DNA of 36,446 nucleotides from an uncultured Microbacterium sp. Lineage in GTDB: Bacteria > Actinomycetota > Actinomycetes > Actinomycetales > Microbacteriaceae. Of the stretch, positions 7,138 through 15,951 are shown in pieces. Location: contig CANSLE010000002.1 of assembly GCA_947647645.1 (NCBI GenBank), positions 1 to 36,446 of the forward strand, given 5' to 3'. Position 1 is the stretch's first letter; every line of letters starts with the position of its first letter. The notes under the pieces are model-generated. The model had not been told where the DNA came from. It saw only the letters and a list, made by a program, of their open reading frames with translations, and made no database searches. The position numbers and the translations under genes are program-made.

Positions 7138-8697
7138 TCACACGGGCGTCGCGAACTCGCGGATCGTGATGCCCGTGAAGGTCGCCGCGCCGCCGTCCGA
7201 GTAGAACGAGATGCCGGTGTCAGTGTCCAGGAAGTGGACCTGCTGCGACAGCACCGTGTGGCCGGCGTTGACGAAGACCTCGACGCTCTGCCGGTCGACG
7301 AAGATCCGCAGGTGGACGGAGCGAGCGGCCGGATCTATCGGAGCCGCGGCACGCGTGTAGGGGACGAGGGAGTATCCGCTGCGATCTGACGGCGCTCGAT
7401 CGACATAGAGATCGGAGCCGTACTTGCCGATGTAGGTGTGTCGGGACCCGTCGGCCGAGCGCCCCACGGAGACGCCGACGTTCGTGGCATCCGTCCAGGC
7501 GATGTCGAGCTCCAGCTCGTACGCGCGCCCGCTCCACGGGAGCACGGCACTGCCGTTCACCGTGCGGTCGGGAAGAGTCACGGTCGACGTGGCGTGTGCC
7601 GCCAACACCGTGATCGGGCTGCTGAGCAGCGTGTATCGCCCGTCGGGCTGGTGCTCGAGACGGAGCTCCCGAACGATGGAGTTCTGCCCGTTATAGCCGT
7701 CGGTCGCGTCGGTGGGGACGTCACGCGCGGCGTACTTCCAGTTGTTCATCCACGCGATGGCGAGTCGCCGCGTGGTGGGGGCCTCGATGGTCGGCCACGT
7801 CACCGCGGCGTACCAGTCCCACCCCCAGTCCAGCCACTGCGGGGTGAGGTCGTCCGCGAGAAAGTGCGTGCCGTCCCAGGTGCCCGTCCAGTACGCGTAG
7901 GTCATCGGGAGGCCGACACCGTACGCGTCCATGCTCGCCCCGATGACCCAGTGGTTCGTGCCGTCACCGGCCGTCATCTGGAAGATATCGGGGCATTCGA
8001 TACCGCCGAGGTCGTGGTTCGGGTAGTCGAAGTTGCTCCGCCACGTCCAGTTCCGCAGGTCGGGCGACGTGAAGATGCCGGCGTACCGCGCGCGCCCGAG
8101 GATCAGGACCCATTCGCTGCGCCCCGCGTCCCAGTGCACCTTCGGATCGCGGCACCACTCGGCGTTATCGATCTCGGCGGGGGTCTGCGCAGTGCGGCCG
8201 TCGTTGTTGATGAGCACGGGGTCGGGCAGCATCGTGAAGCTGAACCCGCCGTCTGTCGACCAGTACAGGTACTGCTCCTGGTACTTGCGGATGTTGTCCG
8301 TGGGACGCGTGGCGAGCGCAATCACCGCGCCGGCACCGAACCCCGCCGTATTGGCCGTGTCGACGACGAGGCATCCCGACCAGACGGGCACGCCCCCGGA
8401 AATCGGCATCACGGTGCCGTGATGTGTGAAGCTCACGCCGTCCGTGGTCGCGTGATCCCACCCGCCCGGGCCGTTGTTGATGTTCGAATGCAAGTAATAG
8501 AGCTGGTACTGCCCACCAGAGACGATCGGGCGCTGCGGATCGCAGAGCCAGGCTGTCGGCGGGGTCATGTGGTAGAGGGCACGCTGCGACACGGTGACGG
8601 CGCGGGCTCCCGCGGGGACCGCGGCCGCGAGAGCAAGGCCGAAGGCCCCGGCTCCTGCGCCCTGCAACAGGGTGCGACGGGAGATCTCGAATGACAT
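7138..8697 (-). CDS. Tat-secreted GH32 enzyme, probable levan fructotransferase or levanase
   Basis: 519 aa from ATG 8697, which has GAGGAAG eight bases upstream; a GTG at 8706 lies too close to that site. The N-terminus is a twin-arginine signal (ISRRTLLQGAGAGAFG, hydrophobic core, then AGARA). Family 32 motifs follow: the nucleophile block reads TAWLCDPQRP (Asp53) instead of WMNDPNG, RDPK lies at 183-186, and the acid/base Glu234 lies in GIECPDIF. A C-terminal beta-sandwich ends with SVEVFVNAGHTVLSQQV. From memory, the WLCDPQRP block and overall length resemble Arthrobacter/Microbacterium levan fructotransferases, which turn levan into difructose dianhydride IV; a plain exo-levanase is the alternative. 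It is the last gene of the fructan operon, 76 bases after the preceding GH32, and the only member exported as an enzyme. The GH32 call is firm; the product specificity is inferred. Confidence 0.85.
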   Translation of the reverse strand: MSFEISRRTLLQGAGAGAFGLALAAAVPAGARAVTVSQRALYHMTPPTAWLCDPQRPIVSGGQYQLYYLHSNINNGPGGWDHATTDGVSFTHHGTVMPISGGVPVWSGCLVVDTANTAGFGAGAVIALATRPTDNIRKYQEQYLYWSTDGGFSFTMLPDPVLINNDGRTAQTPAEIDNAEWCRDPKVHWDAGRSEWVLILGRARYAGIFTSPDLRNWTWRSNFDYPNHDLGGIECPDIFQMTAGDGTNHWVIGASMDAYGVGLPMTYAYWTGTWDGTHFLADDLTPQWLDWGWDWYAAVTWPTIEAPTTRRLAIAWMNNWKYAARDVPTDATDGYNGQNSIVRELRLEHQPDGRYTLLSSPITVLAAHATSTVTLPDRTVNGSAVLPWSGRAYELELDIAWTDATNVGVSVGRSADGSRHTYIGKYGSDLYVDRAPSDRSGYSLVPYTRAAAPIDPAARSVHLRIFVDRQSVEVFVNAGHTVLSQQVHFLDTDTGISFYSDGGAATFTGITIREFATPV

Positions 8698-8719
8698 GAT
8701 GCTCACTTCCTCGTTCGGT

Positions 8720-8756
8720 GGCGGGCGCGACGAACCGCCCGCCGGGTACCCCGGCG
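8720..8756 (-). other. Two overlapping, mutually exclusive hairpins between GH32 genes
   Basis: An 8-bp perfect stem (8720-8727 with 8736-8743) and a 7-bp perfect stem (8740-8746 with 8750-8756) share bases 8740-8743, so only one can form in full. They lie in the 76-base gap between the last two genes of the operon. They could slow decay from one side, partly terminate transcription, or act as a switch. Function unproven. Confidence 0.4.
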
Positions 8757-8773
8757 GTGAGAGGGGATTCGGA

Positions 8774-10168
8774 TCAGACGGTCACCGGAACCGCCCGACC
8801 TTTCTGGACGACGCCGTCGGAGACGACGAGGCGCACCGTGGGAGCACCCATCCCGGTCTCAACGTGAGCCGACACGGTCACGGGGGCTGAGCCGAGGGTC
8901 ACGAGGTGCGAGAGCACGGTCGCGCCGTCGTCGGCGAAGATCTCGAGGAGCGGTCCGTCGAGGATCGCCGTGAGGACGCCGGCCTGGCCGTCGAAGAGCG
9001 GAGCGACCCGGGTGCCCGCGAAGTCGGGGTGGAGGGAGCGGGCGGCAGACCCGTCCCTCGACACGGACAGGGTGCCCGCGGCGGGGTCGTGGACGACGTC
9101 GACCCTGGCATCCCTCTCCCCCTCGAGGGTGAGCCGCAGGGCGCCGGTCGCCGACGGGTCCCACCGGACGTCCACCAGAACGTGCGGCTCGACCGTGACC
9201 GGAGCCTCGACCGCGTCAGCACGATCGCCACCGAGATCGACCCACGGCCGTTGCACGAGACGCAACTCGCCGTCGACGTCACGGAGTCCGAGGGTGTGCG
9301 GGATCGACATCGCGCCCCGCCACGGCGACGTCGGGACGACGTGGGCGTAGCGCCAGTTGCTCATCCAGGCGAGCATGACCGCCGCTCCGTCGGGCGCACC
9401 GTGGAAGGTCACGCCGGCGTACAGGTCGCGACCGTGATCGAGGGGCACGAGGGCGTCGTGATCGGCCCGGAACGCGCCGTCGATGAGGTCGCCGACCGCG
9501 TAGTGCATCGCGGAACCGGCGGGGTCGGAATCCTCCCCGACGGGGTTCGTGCTCAGCAGCAACACCCAGCGCTGACGGCCGGGCCGCCCTTCCACCGGAA
9601 GAAGAACGAGGTCGGGGCACTCCCACACCACGCCGTCCACACCGATCGGGCCGAACGATCCGGACTCCCGCCACGAGAGCAGGTCGTCGGAAGCGTAGAA
9701 CACCACGCGTCGCTCGACCGCTTCGACGGTCAGCATGAGCCATCCGCCGTGCGGCAGCCGCACCACCTTGGGGTCACGGAAGTCGGAGCTCGCCCGATCG
9801 ATCACCGGATTGGCAGCATCCGGAATCCAGGTCTCGCCGCCGTCGGCGCTCGTCGCACGGGACTGCGCCTGGATGCCGTGGGCGTAGACACTCGTGTAGA
9901 AGGCCGTCAGTCTCCCGTCCGGCTCGATGACGGTGGACCCCGAGTAGATCTGCTCACCCGGTCGGTGCCGCAGGGCGACGTGATGCTCTTCCCACTGCAG
10001 AAGGTCGCGGCTGGACGCGTGGCCCCAGCTCATGTTCCCCCAGTCGTTCCCCTCGGGGTTGTACTGGAAGAAGGCGTGCCAGCGACCGTCGACGAAGACG
10101 AGACCGTTGGGGTCGTTCATCCAATTGCGGACGGGGGCGAGGTGGAACCGCGGACGGGGAAGGTTCAC
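8774..10168 (-). CDS. Cytoplasmic GH32 beta-fructosidase (canonical)
   Basis: 464 aa without a signal peptide, so it acts on imported sugar in the cytoplasm, releasing fructose from a beta-fructoside. All three family 32 blocks are textbook: WMNDPNG (16-22, nucleophile Asp19), FRDPK (130-134, Asp132), and WECPDL (182-187, acid/base Glu183). A five-bladed propeller is followed by a beta-sandwich domain (about 330-464) with LEIFADDGATVLSH. Length fits sucrose-6-phosphate hydrolase/invertase/levanase enzymes of this size. The GTG start at 10168 overlaps the LacI stop by four bases (GTGA), so the two are translationally coupled. With the secreted GH32 and the odd GH32 at the operon head it completes an uptake and hydrolysis route for fructans. 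Natural substrates could be levanbiose, sucrose or inulobiose. Confidence 0.92.
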   Translation of the reverse strand: MNLPRPRFHLAPVRNWMNDPNGLVFVDGRWHAFFQYNPEGNDWGNMSWGHASSRDLLQWEEHHVALRHRPGEQIYSGSTVIEPDGRLTAFYTSVYAHGIQAQSRATSADGGETWIPDAANPVIDRASSDFRDPKVVRLPHGGWLMLTVEAVERRVVFYASDDLLSWRESGSFGPIGVDGVVWECPDLVLLPVEGRPGRQRWVLLLSTNPVGEDSDPAGSAMHYAVGDLIDGAFRADHDALVPLDHGRDLYAGVTFHGAPDGAAVMLAWMSNWRYAHVVPTSPWRGAMSIPHTLGLRDVDGELRLVQRPWVDLGGDRADAVEAPVTVEPHVLVDVRWDPSATGALRLTLEGERDARVDVVHDPAAGTLSVSRDGSAARSLHPDFAGTRVAPLFDGQAGVLTAILDGPLLEIFADDGATVLSHLVTLGSAPVTVSAHVETGMGAPTVRLVVSDGVVQKGRAVPVTV

Positions 10169-11154
10169 AGCGACTCCCGGAGAACGGTGGGGCAGGAGAC
10201 CAGCTGGCGAGCGCCCGCGGCCGGAGCATCCAGTCCGAGGAGCGTCCGCACGCCGGCAGCGCCGAGCTCGTAGTGCGGCAGCGCGACCGTCGACAGGGGC
10301 GGGCGGAGATGCGCCGCGATGACGTCCTGGTTGTCGAAGCCCATGACCGCCATGTCGTCGGGGATGCGCAGGCCGCGTTCACGGAGCCCGTCATAGACCC
10401 CCATCGCGACCCGGTCGTTGTGGCAGAAGACTCCGGTGGCGCCGGAGGCGAGCAATCCGTCGACCGCGGCGTAACCGCCCTCCTGGTCGGGAGCGGTCTC
10501 GAAGGCGAGCGCAGGGTCGAAGGCGATCCCGGCCTCCTCCAGTGCCGACCGGTAACCGGCGAGCCGCCGATCCCGGGCCGGCGAGGACGTCGTGGTGTTC
10601 AGGAAGGCAATGCGGCGATGCCCGACCGCGAGCAGTTCCTCGGTCGCCGTCCGGCCGCCCTGCTCCTCGTCGGGGACCACCGCGGGGAACGAGTCGTCTC
10701 CGGCGAAGCAGTTCACCAGCACCGTCTCCGTGTGCTGCAGCGGCGGTGGCACTTCGATCTCCCGGTGATACCAGGTCGAGTACAGAATGCCGCGCACCTG
10801 GTGCTCCAGCATCATCGCGATCGCATCGTTCTCGGCAGCGGCATTGCCCTCGGTGTTGGCCACGAGCAGGACGAAACCGTGGCGCCACGCCTCGTCCTGG
10901 GCGCCGTGGATGATCTGCCCGGCGAAGGGCGTGGTGGCGATGGCATCCGCCACCAGTCCGATGAATCGAGAGCTGCCCTCCGACAGCGTCTTGGCGAGAG
11001 CGTTCGGACGGTATCCGAGCGCGATGATCGCCTCCTGCACGCGGCGACGAGCGTCCTCGCCGATCCGGGCGCCGGGCTTGTCGTTGACGACGTGCGACAC
11101 GGTCGCGACCGAGACGCCAGCGGCCTTCGCGACGTCGCGCATGGTGGTGGTCAT
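10165..11154 (-). CDS. LacI-family repressor of the fructan operon
   Basis: 329 aa. The N-terminal helix-turn-helix reads MRDVAKAAGVSVATVSHVVND (from residue 5), followed by the hinge helix region YRPNALAKTLSEG. A periplasmic-binding-protein-like sugar domain covers about 60-329. It is encoded inside the operon, 16 bases after a permease and four bases overlapping the following GH32, an arrangement expected for an autoregulated local repressor. Two LacI-type operators flank the promoter at 15952-15981, the most likely target. The effector is probably fructose, a fructo-disaccharide or difructose dianhydride. An in-frame ATG at residue 5 is an alternative start; AAGGA lies upstream of the first ATG. 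Confidence 0.9.
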   Translation of the reverse strand: MTTTMRDVAKAAGVSVATVSHVVNDKPGARIGEDARRRVQEAIIALGYRPNALAKTLSEGSSRFIGLVADAIATTPFAGQIIHGAQDEAWRHGFVLLVANTEGNAAAENDAIAMMLEHQVRGILYSTWYHREIEVPPPLQHTETVLVNCFAGDDSFPAVVPDEEQGGRTATEELLAVGHRRIAFLNTTTSSPARDRRLAGYRSALEEAGIAFDPALAFETAPDQEGGYAAVDGLLASGATGVFCHNDRVAMGVYDGLRERGLRIPDDMAVMGFDNQDVIAAHLRPPLSTVALPHYELGAAGVRTLLGLDAPAAGARQLVSCPTVLRESL

Positions 11155-11170
11155 GAGGAGATCCTTATGT

Positions 11171-12082
11171 TCATCCCTTGGTAGCTCCGCTCTCGAGGCC
11201 GGCGATCATCGCCTTGTTCAGCACCAGGAAGAGCAGCAGCAGTGGCGTCACCGTGACGCACACGGCGGCGAACGTCGCTGTCCAATCGGTGTTGCCCATC
11301 GCTCCGATGTAGTTTTGCAGCCCCAGCGGGATCGTCTTCAGTCCGTCGGACAGCACGAAGGTGTTCGCGAAGACGAAGTCGTTCCAGATGAAGATGCTGT
11401 TGACCAGCACGACGGTGATGATGGTATTCACCGAGAGCGGCGCCGTGATCTGCAGGAAGATTCGGTACGGACCGGCACCGTCGAGCGAGGCCGCCTCGTA
11501 CAGCTCTCGCGGGATGTACTCGTAGAACGACGTGAACAGGTAGATGCCCATCGGGAGCGAGAACGCCGCCAGCGGCAGGATCATCGACAGGTGGGTGTCG
11601 AGCAACCCCACCCGCGAGTAGTCGATGAAGAGCGGGACGAGCGCGATCTGCACCGGCACGATGATGCCGAGCAGGAACACCGCGCGGACGAGCCCGCTGA
11701 AGCGGAACCCGAGCACCTGCAGGGCGTAGGCGGCCATCATCCCCGCCACGACGATGAGCGCGCTGGCACCGAGGGTGACGATGAAGCTGTTGCCGATGTT
11801 CAGCGCAAGGTTGCCCGTGGCGAACGCACGCGCGTAATTGTCGAGTGTCCACTCCCGCGGAAGGGCGAACGGGTCGCCGCCCGCGAAGTCCGAGGCCGTA
11901 CGGAAGCTGGTGAGGAAGAGCCACAGTAGGGGGTACACCTGCACGACGACGATCAGGATCACGGTGACCGTAAGAAGCGTGCGCTGTACCCGCAGGCGCG
12001 GCGAGTGGTGCACCGGCCGGGGCTCGATCTCGGGATTCCGAGGGGCGGATGCCGCGGGTGCGGGGGCGAGAGTCGCGGTCAT
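11171..12082 (-). CDS. ABC sugar transporter permease, MalG type
   Basis: 303 aa inner-membrane permease of the carbohydrate uptake CUT1 class. About six hydrophobic segments are visible, the first at about residues 36-55 after a charged Pro/Ala-rich N-terminus. The EAA loop that docks the ATPase reads YEAASLDGAGPYRIFLQITAPL. The ATG at 12082 overlaps the stop of the MalF-type permease by one base (TGATG). The open frame extends further upstream, but that part lies inside the neighbouring gene and is not used. It pairs with the permease at 12082-13041 and the binding protein at 13034-14371. No ATPase gene is present in the operon. Confidence 0.92.
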   Translation of the reverse strand: MTATLAPAPAASAPRNPEIEPRPVHHSPRLRVQRTLLTVTVILIVVVQVYPLLWLFLTSFRTASDFAGGDPFALPREWTLDNYARAFATGNLALNIGNSFIVTLGASALIVVAGMMAAYALQVLGFRFSGLVRAVFLLGIIVPVQIALVPLFIDYSRVGLLDTHLSMILPLAAFSLPMGIYLFTSFYEYIPRELYEAASLDGAGPYRIFLQITAPLSVNTIITVVLVNSIFIWNDFVFANTFVLSDGLKTIPLGLQNYIGAMGNTDWTATFAAVCVTVTPLLLLFLVLNKAMIAGLESGATKG

Positions 12083-13041
12083 CACGCGTCCTTTCGACGG
12101 AGGAGCAGGAAGATGAGCCCTACCGCGACGAGGCACTCCACCACGATGAAGACGGAGAGGGCGCTGGCATAGCCGTAGTCGGTGTGCACGAAGGCGGTCT
12201 TGTACATGTAGGTCGTCAGGAGCTCGGATGCCTGCCCCGGACCACCGTTCGTGAGGAGGTATGGGATGTCGAATCCGCGCAGCGCGAAGGTGGTCGCCAT
12301 CACGGTCGTGGTGATCCAGACGGGACGGATGTAGGGGAACCGGATGCGCCAGAACGTCTGCCACCACGAGGCGCCATCCAACCGGGCGGCTTCCTCGAGC
12401 TCCTTCGGCACGGCGATCAGCGCCGCGTAGATGATGAGCATGTAGAGGCCCGTGAAGCGCCACCCCTCGGGGACGGAAACGGCGGCCAGCACGGTCTGAA
12501 GGTTCGACAACCACGCGGTCTGCAGCCCGTCGAGGCCGACGAAGGCGAGCAGTTGGTTGATCAGGCCCACCGGTTCGAGCGAGTAGATCCGGAGGAACAG
12601 GAACGCGATGGCCACCGTGGAGATCACGGCGGGCAGCAGGTACAGCGTCTTCACGAGCTCACGTGCGCGGGGAAGCGCGGTGAGCAGACCCGCGACGGCC
12701 AAGGCTCCACCGAGCTGGAGGACGAGACAGATGGCGAGGTAGCCGAGGGCGTTGCCGAAAGCGGTCCAGAAGACGTCGTCGCGGGTGAGCATCTTGACGT
12801 AGTTGTCCAGGCCCACGAATGTCAGCTGGGTGATGCCGTCCCACGAGAACAGGCTCAGCACGAGCGACTGCACGATCGGCAGCAGAACGGCGGCCCCGTA
12901 CAGGAGCAGCGGGGGCACGAGGAAGACGGCCACGGCCAGCCCGGACCGGCGGGGAAGCATCGAGGCACTCATCGGCCGACGACGGGTGGGCCGGCCGGCC
13001 CCGGTCACCCGGGGCCGGCGGGATGTCAGGACGTCAGCCAC
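12082..13041 (-). CDS. ABC sugar transporter permease, MalF type
   Basis: 319 aa CUT1 permease. A basic N-terminus (about residues 1-33) leads into about six membrane segments starting at 34. The EAA motif is LEEAARLDGASWWQTFWRIRFP, and the conserved LTNGGPGQASE near the C-terminus is typical of MalF/UgpA homologues. The GTG start at 13041 lies eight bases inside the end of the binding-protein gene, so translation is coupled. In-frame ATG codons at residues 24 and 28 are alternatives. With its MalG-type partner it forms the channel that imports the sugar captured by the lipoprotein encoded just upstream. Confidence 0.92.
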   Translation of the reverse strand: MADVLTSRRPRVTGAGRPTRRRPMSASMLPRRSGLAVAVFLVPPLLLYGAAVLLPIVQSLVLSLFSWDGITQLTFVGLDNYVKMLTRDDVFWTAFGNALGYLAICLVLQLGGALAVAGLLTALPRARELVKTLYLLPAVISTVAIAFLFLRIYSLEPVGLINQLLAFVGLDGLQTAWLSNLQTVLAAVSVPEGWRFTGLYMLIIYAALIAVPKELEEAARLDGASWWQTFWRIRFPYIRPVWITTTVMATTFALRGFDIPYLLTNGGPGQASELLTTYMYKTAFVHTDYGYASALSVFIVVECLVAVGLIFLLLRRKDA

Positions 13042-14371
13042 CGACGTTCTCCTTCAGGGCGGCATCCATCGTCCCGACGAACTCGTCGGGCGTGATGTCG
13101 CCCTGAACCAGCAGGGTCAGCTCCTGCTGAAGACGCGTGTTCGTGGCAGGGTCGAGCTGCGTGTCCCACGGCATCGCGATCTTGGTGCCCACGTCCCCGG
13201 ATTGCGTGATCGCCCGGTCGTACAGAGGCGTCGCGTTGGACGGGATCGTGGTCTGGACATCGGTGGTGGGCGAGAGCGCACCGGATGCAGCGACCTCGGC
13301 GGGGTAGCGCTCGAGCGCGAACTTCAGGAAGTCCCGGACCAGAGGGTCATAGGTGGCGGTGTTCACAGCCATCCCGATTCCCGACGGGGTGACATATTCG
13401 TTGTCGGCCGTGGCCGCCCCGGGCAGCGTGGGGAGCGTGAAGTAGTCGACCTTGTCGCGGACGCCCGCATCGAGCTTGTCGGTCGCCAGGTTTCCGAGTT
13501 CCCACGTGCCGATGTTGTACACGGCCGCCTTGCCGGACGTGAACTGCGCCTGCGCGTCGGCGTACCCGGTCGAGGAGAAGCCCTCCTGAAAGCAGCCGGC
13601 CTTACCCAGCCCGGACAGCCACTGGGCCGCGGCGCGGCCGGGAGCGTCCGAGAACTTCGCTTCCCCGGTCTTGAGCTTCTGCACGTACTCGGGGCCGACC
13701 TGGCGGAACGGGTAGTACGCCATGTACCGCTCGAGCGGCCACCCGTCGGCACCGTCCAGCGCGATCGGGGTGATGCCCTTCGCGCGGAGCGCCCGACACA
13801 TCGGCGCGAAGTCGTCGAGAGTGGCCGGAGCCGAGACTCCGGCCTGGGAGAGGAGATCACGGTTGTACCAGAAGAACTCGAGCTGGAACTCAAAGGGCAC
13901 CATGTACAGCGAACCGTCGTCGAAGCGCTGGTAGTTGAGAGCAGCTTCGCGGTAGGTGCCGCCGAGGCCGAGGTCCTTCAGCAGCGCGTCCACGTCGATC
14001 ATCCGGCCCTGCCGCGCCAGCTTCTGAGCGAACGGGGTGGCATCCGTGTCGAAGAGTTCAGGGAGTTTATTGGCCGCGGCGAGCGTCTCGTACTTCTGGA
14101 TGTAGCTGGGTCGGTCGGGCGTCGTGATGAGATTGAGCGAGAAGCCCGGGTGGTCGGCGGCGTATTCGCCGGCGATCTTCTGCATCGCGGTGATGACGCC
14201 GCCGTCCGCGGGGCGCGAGAGCAGCCACGAGATCTCACGGGGCTTCACCTCGCCCTCCGGGTGGACGTTGGTCGGGTCGGTGCCGCCGCCAGAGGCACCG
14301 CACCCCGACAGGACGAGGGCGGTGGCAGCGGCCAGGGCGACCCAGGATGCCGCGCGCGTGAAATGGACCAT
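13034..14371 (-). CDS. Sugar-binding lipoprotein of the fructan ABC importer
   Basis: 445 aa extracellular solute-binding protein of the CUT1 class (COG1653 type). The signal peptide MVHFTRAASWVALAAATALV ends in the lipobox LSGC, making Cys24 the lipid-anchored residue. The frame is open much further upstream, but ATG 14371 is chosen because GGAGA lies seven bases before it and the lipoprotein signal starts there. The mature protein begins with a Gly/Ser/Asp linker, then ISWLLSRPADGG. It lies 50 bases after the divergent GH32 and overlaps the MalF-type permease by eight bases. The ligand is expected to be the product of extracellular fructan breakdown (inferred from context). Confidence 0.92.
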   Translation of the reverse strand: MVHFTRAASWVALAAATALVLSGCGASGGGTDPTNVHPEGEVKPREISWLLSRPADGGVITAMQKIAGEYAADHPGFSLNLITTPDRPSYIQKYETLAAANKLPELFDTDATPFAQKLARQGRMIDVDALLKDLGLGGTYREAALNYQRFDDGSLYMVPFEFQLEFFWYNRDLLSQAGVSAPATLDDFAPMCRALRAKGITPIALDGADGWPLERYMAYYPFRQVGPEYVQKLKTGEAKFSDAPGRAAAQWLSGLGKAGCFQEGFSSTGYADAQAQFTSGKAAVYNIGTWELGNLATDKLDAGVRDKVDYFTLPTLPGAATADNEYVTPSGIGMAVNTATYDPLVRDFLKFALERYPAEVAASGALSPTTDVQTTIPSNATPLYDRAITQSGDVGTKIAMPWDTQLDPATNTRLQQELTLLVQGDITPDEFVGTMDAALKENVGG

Positions 14372-14421
14372 AGGAATCTCCGTTGATGTGTGGTTCGGGT
14401 GGCGGGAAGGAAAAGAGCGAA

Positions 14422-15888
14422 TCAGGAGGACGTGACCAGGAGGTCGTCGCGCAGGGGGTCGATCGCGTCGGGGGTCCGCGCCGACACGTCGAGTTCGAGG
14501 ACCGTGACGGTCCCCTCCCCGACGAAGGCGCCGACCGCTCCGTCGGTGCGGTCGTAGAGCCGTGTGCTGAGGGTCACGGCGCCGTCGACGGTCGCCACGC
14601 ACAGGTCGTCGACGACGACGACGTCCAGTCGGTGCCGGCCGGGCTCCAGGAGCACGGGACGCTCGAGCTCGATGGCGAACGGGACGTCGCCCGAGATCTG
14701 CCACTGCTCACCGCCGGTGCGGCGGCGGGGCCAGCGATCGAACACGAGGCGGTTGCGGCGGGGTTCGAGGCGCAGCACGTACGCCTCGTCACCGTCAGCG
14801 CTCGCCCGCAGCAGGAGTCCGCATTCGGTGGTGTCCGGGGCGATGTCGAACTCCGCCTGCGCCCGGAAGGCGGTGGGCACCGCCCCTGAAAGAACGAGGT
14901 CGGAATAGCCGTCGGGTGCCGACAGAACCGTCGCGGATGCCAGTCCTCCGACGCCGCGATCGAAGGTCTCGAGCAGCTCCCGCGGAGGGTGGAAACGTAG
15001 CGTGCCGTCGGAATTCTGCTCTGCCTCCAGGACGGAGAGGGTACCGGCCCACTGCCAATCGCCGTCGTCAGTGGAACCCTCTCGCGAGGAGATCCACCCG
15101 AAGAAGAAGCGGCGTCCGTCGCGCGCGGCCGATTTCGCCGCGTAGTACGCGCGACCGTCGAGGGTCTCGTTTTCGGGCACCCGCCAGGGGCCGTGCAGGC
15201 TGCGCGAGACGCGGTAGCGCGTGGTGAAGGACTCGCTGAACTCGGAGTAGACCAGGTACCACCACCCGTTCCATTCGAACACTTCGGGGCATTCGTGCGC
15301 GAGATAACGCCGAGGATCCCAGAACGGCTCGGCCGGCTCCCACGACCGGAGGTCGTACGAGACGCACTGCGCTATGACACCGCGGCGACGCTCGGGACCG
15401 TGGGCGTGCCGAGCGGTCACGAGCATGCGCCAGAGCCCGGCTTCCTCGTCACGGAACACGAAGGGGTCGCGCCAATCAGCCGTCTCGTAGCCCGCCGTGG
15501 CGCCGAACGTGTCATCGGGATGACGTTCCCAGGTACGCATGCCGTCCGTGCTCGTCGCGTGCAGCACCAGCTGAAGGGGGAGCCCGTCGTTCCCGAGGAC
15601 GTCAGGGTTCTGTCCGGTGTAGAAGACGTGGTGGATGCCGTCGGCAACGACGACGCTTCCGGTGTAGACGTTGAAGTCGTCGGCGTCCGGTCCCCCGGAG
15701 GCCAATGCCGGGCCGGTTTCGGTGAAGCTGACGAGGTCGTCGGTGACGACTCGGTGCCACGGCACGCCGATCTTGGGCGTGCGACGCGACTCGTGCAGGT
15801 AGAAGAGGTGGAACCTTCCGTCTTCCTGCCACGGGATGACGTCGCCAACCCAGGCTCCGGGCGGTCGGAAGAACCCTCTTCGGTCCAT
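14422..15888 (-). CDS. Divergent cytoplasmic GH32 enzyme (GDVIPW nucleophile block)
   Basis: 488 aa, no signal peptide, first gene of the fructan operon. The family 32/43 propeller blocks are recognisable but altered: the nucleophile block reads AWVGDVIPW (Asp16) rather than WMNDPNG, ADWRDPFVF carries Asp141, and AHECPEVF carries the acid/base Glu199. A C-terminal beta-sandwich (about 330-488) is kept, with a terminal extension rich in Asp/Thr. The changes in the first block line the fructose-binding pocket, so its substrate should differ from that of the canonical GH32 in the same operon. A dianhydride, a branched fructan or a fructosyl disaccharide are candidates (inference). ATG 15888 has GAGGAG about eight bases upstream. 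It is transcribed from the operator-flanked promoter about 60-90 bases upstream. Confidence 0.82.
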   Translation of the reverse strand: MDRRGFFRPPGAWVGDVIPWQEDGRFHLFYLHESRRTPKIGVPWHRVVTDDLVSFTETGPALASGGPDADDFNVYTGSVVVADGIHHVFYTGQNPDVLGNDGLPLQLVLHATSTDGMRTWERHPDDTFGATAGYETADWRDPFVFRDEEAGLWRMLVTARHAHGPERRRGVIAQCVSYDLRSWEPAEPFWDPRRYLAHECPEVFEWNGWWYLVYSEFSESFTTRYRVSRSLHGPWRVPENETLDGRAYYAAKSAARDGRRFFFGWISSREGSTDDGDWQWAGTLSVLEAEQNSDGTLRFHPPRELLETFDRGVGGLASATVLSAPDGYSDLVLSGAVPTAFRAQAEFDIAPDTTECGLLLRASADGDEAYVLRLEPRRNRLVFDRWPRRRTGGEQWQISGDVPFAIELERPVLLEPGRHRLDVVVVDDLCVATVDGAVTLSTRLYDRTDGAVGAFVGEGTVTVLELDVSARTPDAIDPLRDDLLVTSS

Positions 15889-15935
15889 GCGGATGACTCC
15901 TCAACGAGACGCTGTTCCCGACGAACCCAGGATGG

Positions 15936-15947
15936 TTAATCGGTTAC
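15936..15947 (-). promoter_or_regulatory. LacI-type operator 1 at the transcription start
   Basis: TTAATCGGTTAC fits the central AANCGNTT pattern of LacI-family operators. It covers the predicted +1 (about 15945) of the fructan operon. It is similar to the second site at 15978-15989 (shared T-AA-CGGTTA). Confidence 0.6.
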
Positions 15948-15951
15948 GCAG

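Noticed and set aside
12083..12514. Upstream extension of the MalG-type permease frame
   Set aside because: Overlaps the MalF-type permease, reads as Arg/His-rich shadow, and the ATG at 12082 in a TGATG junction gives a normal permease N-terminus.
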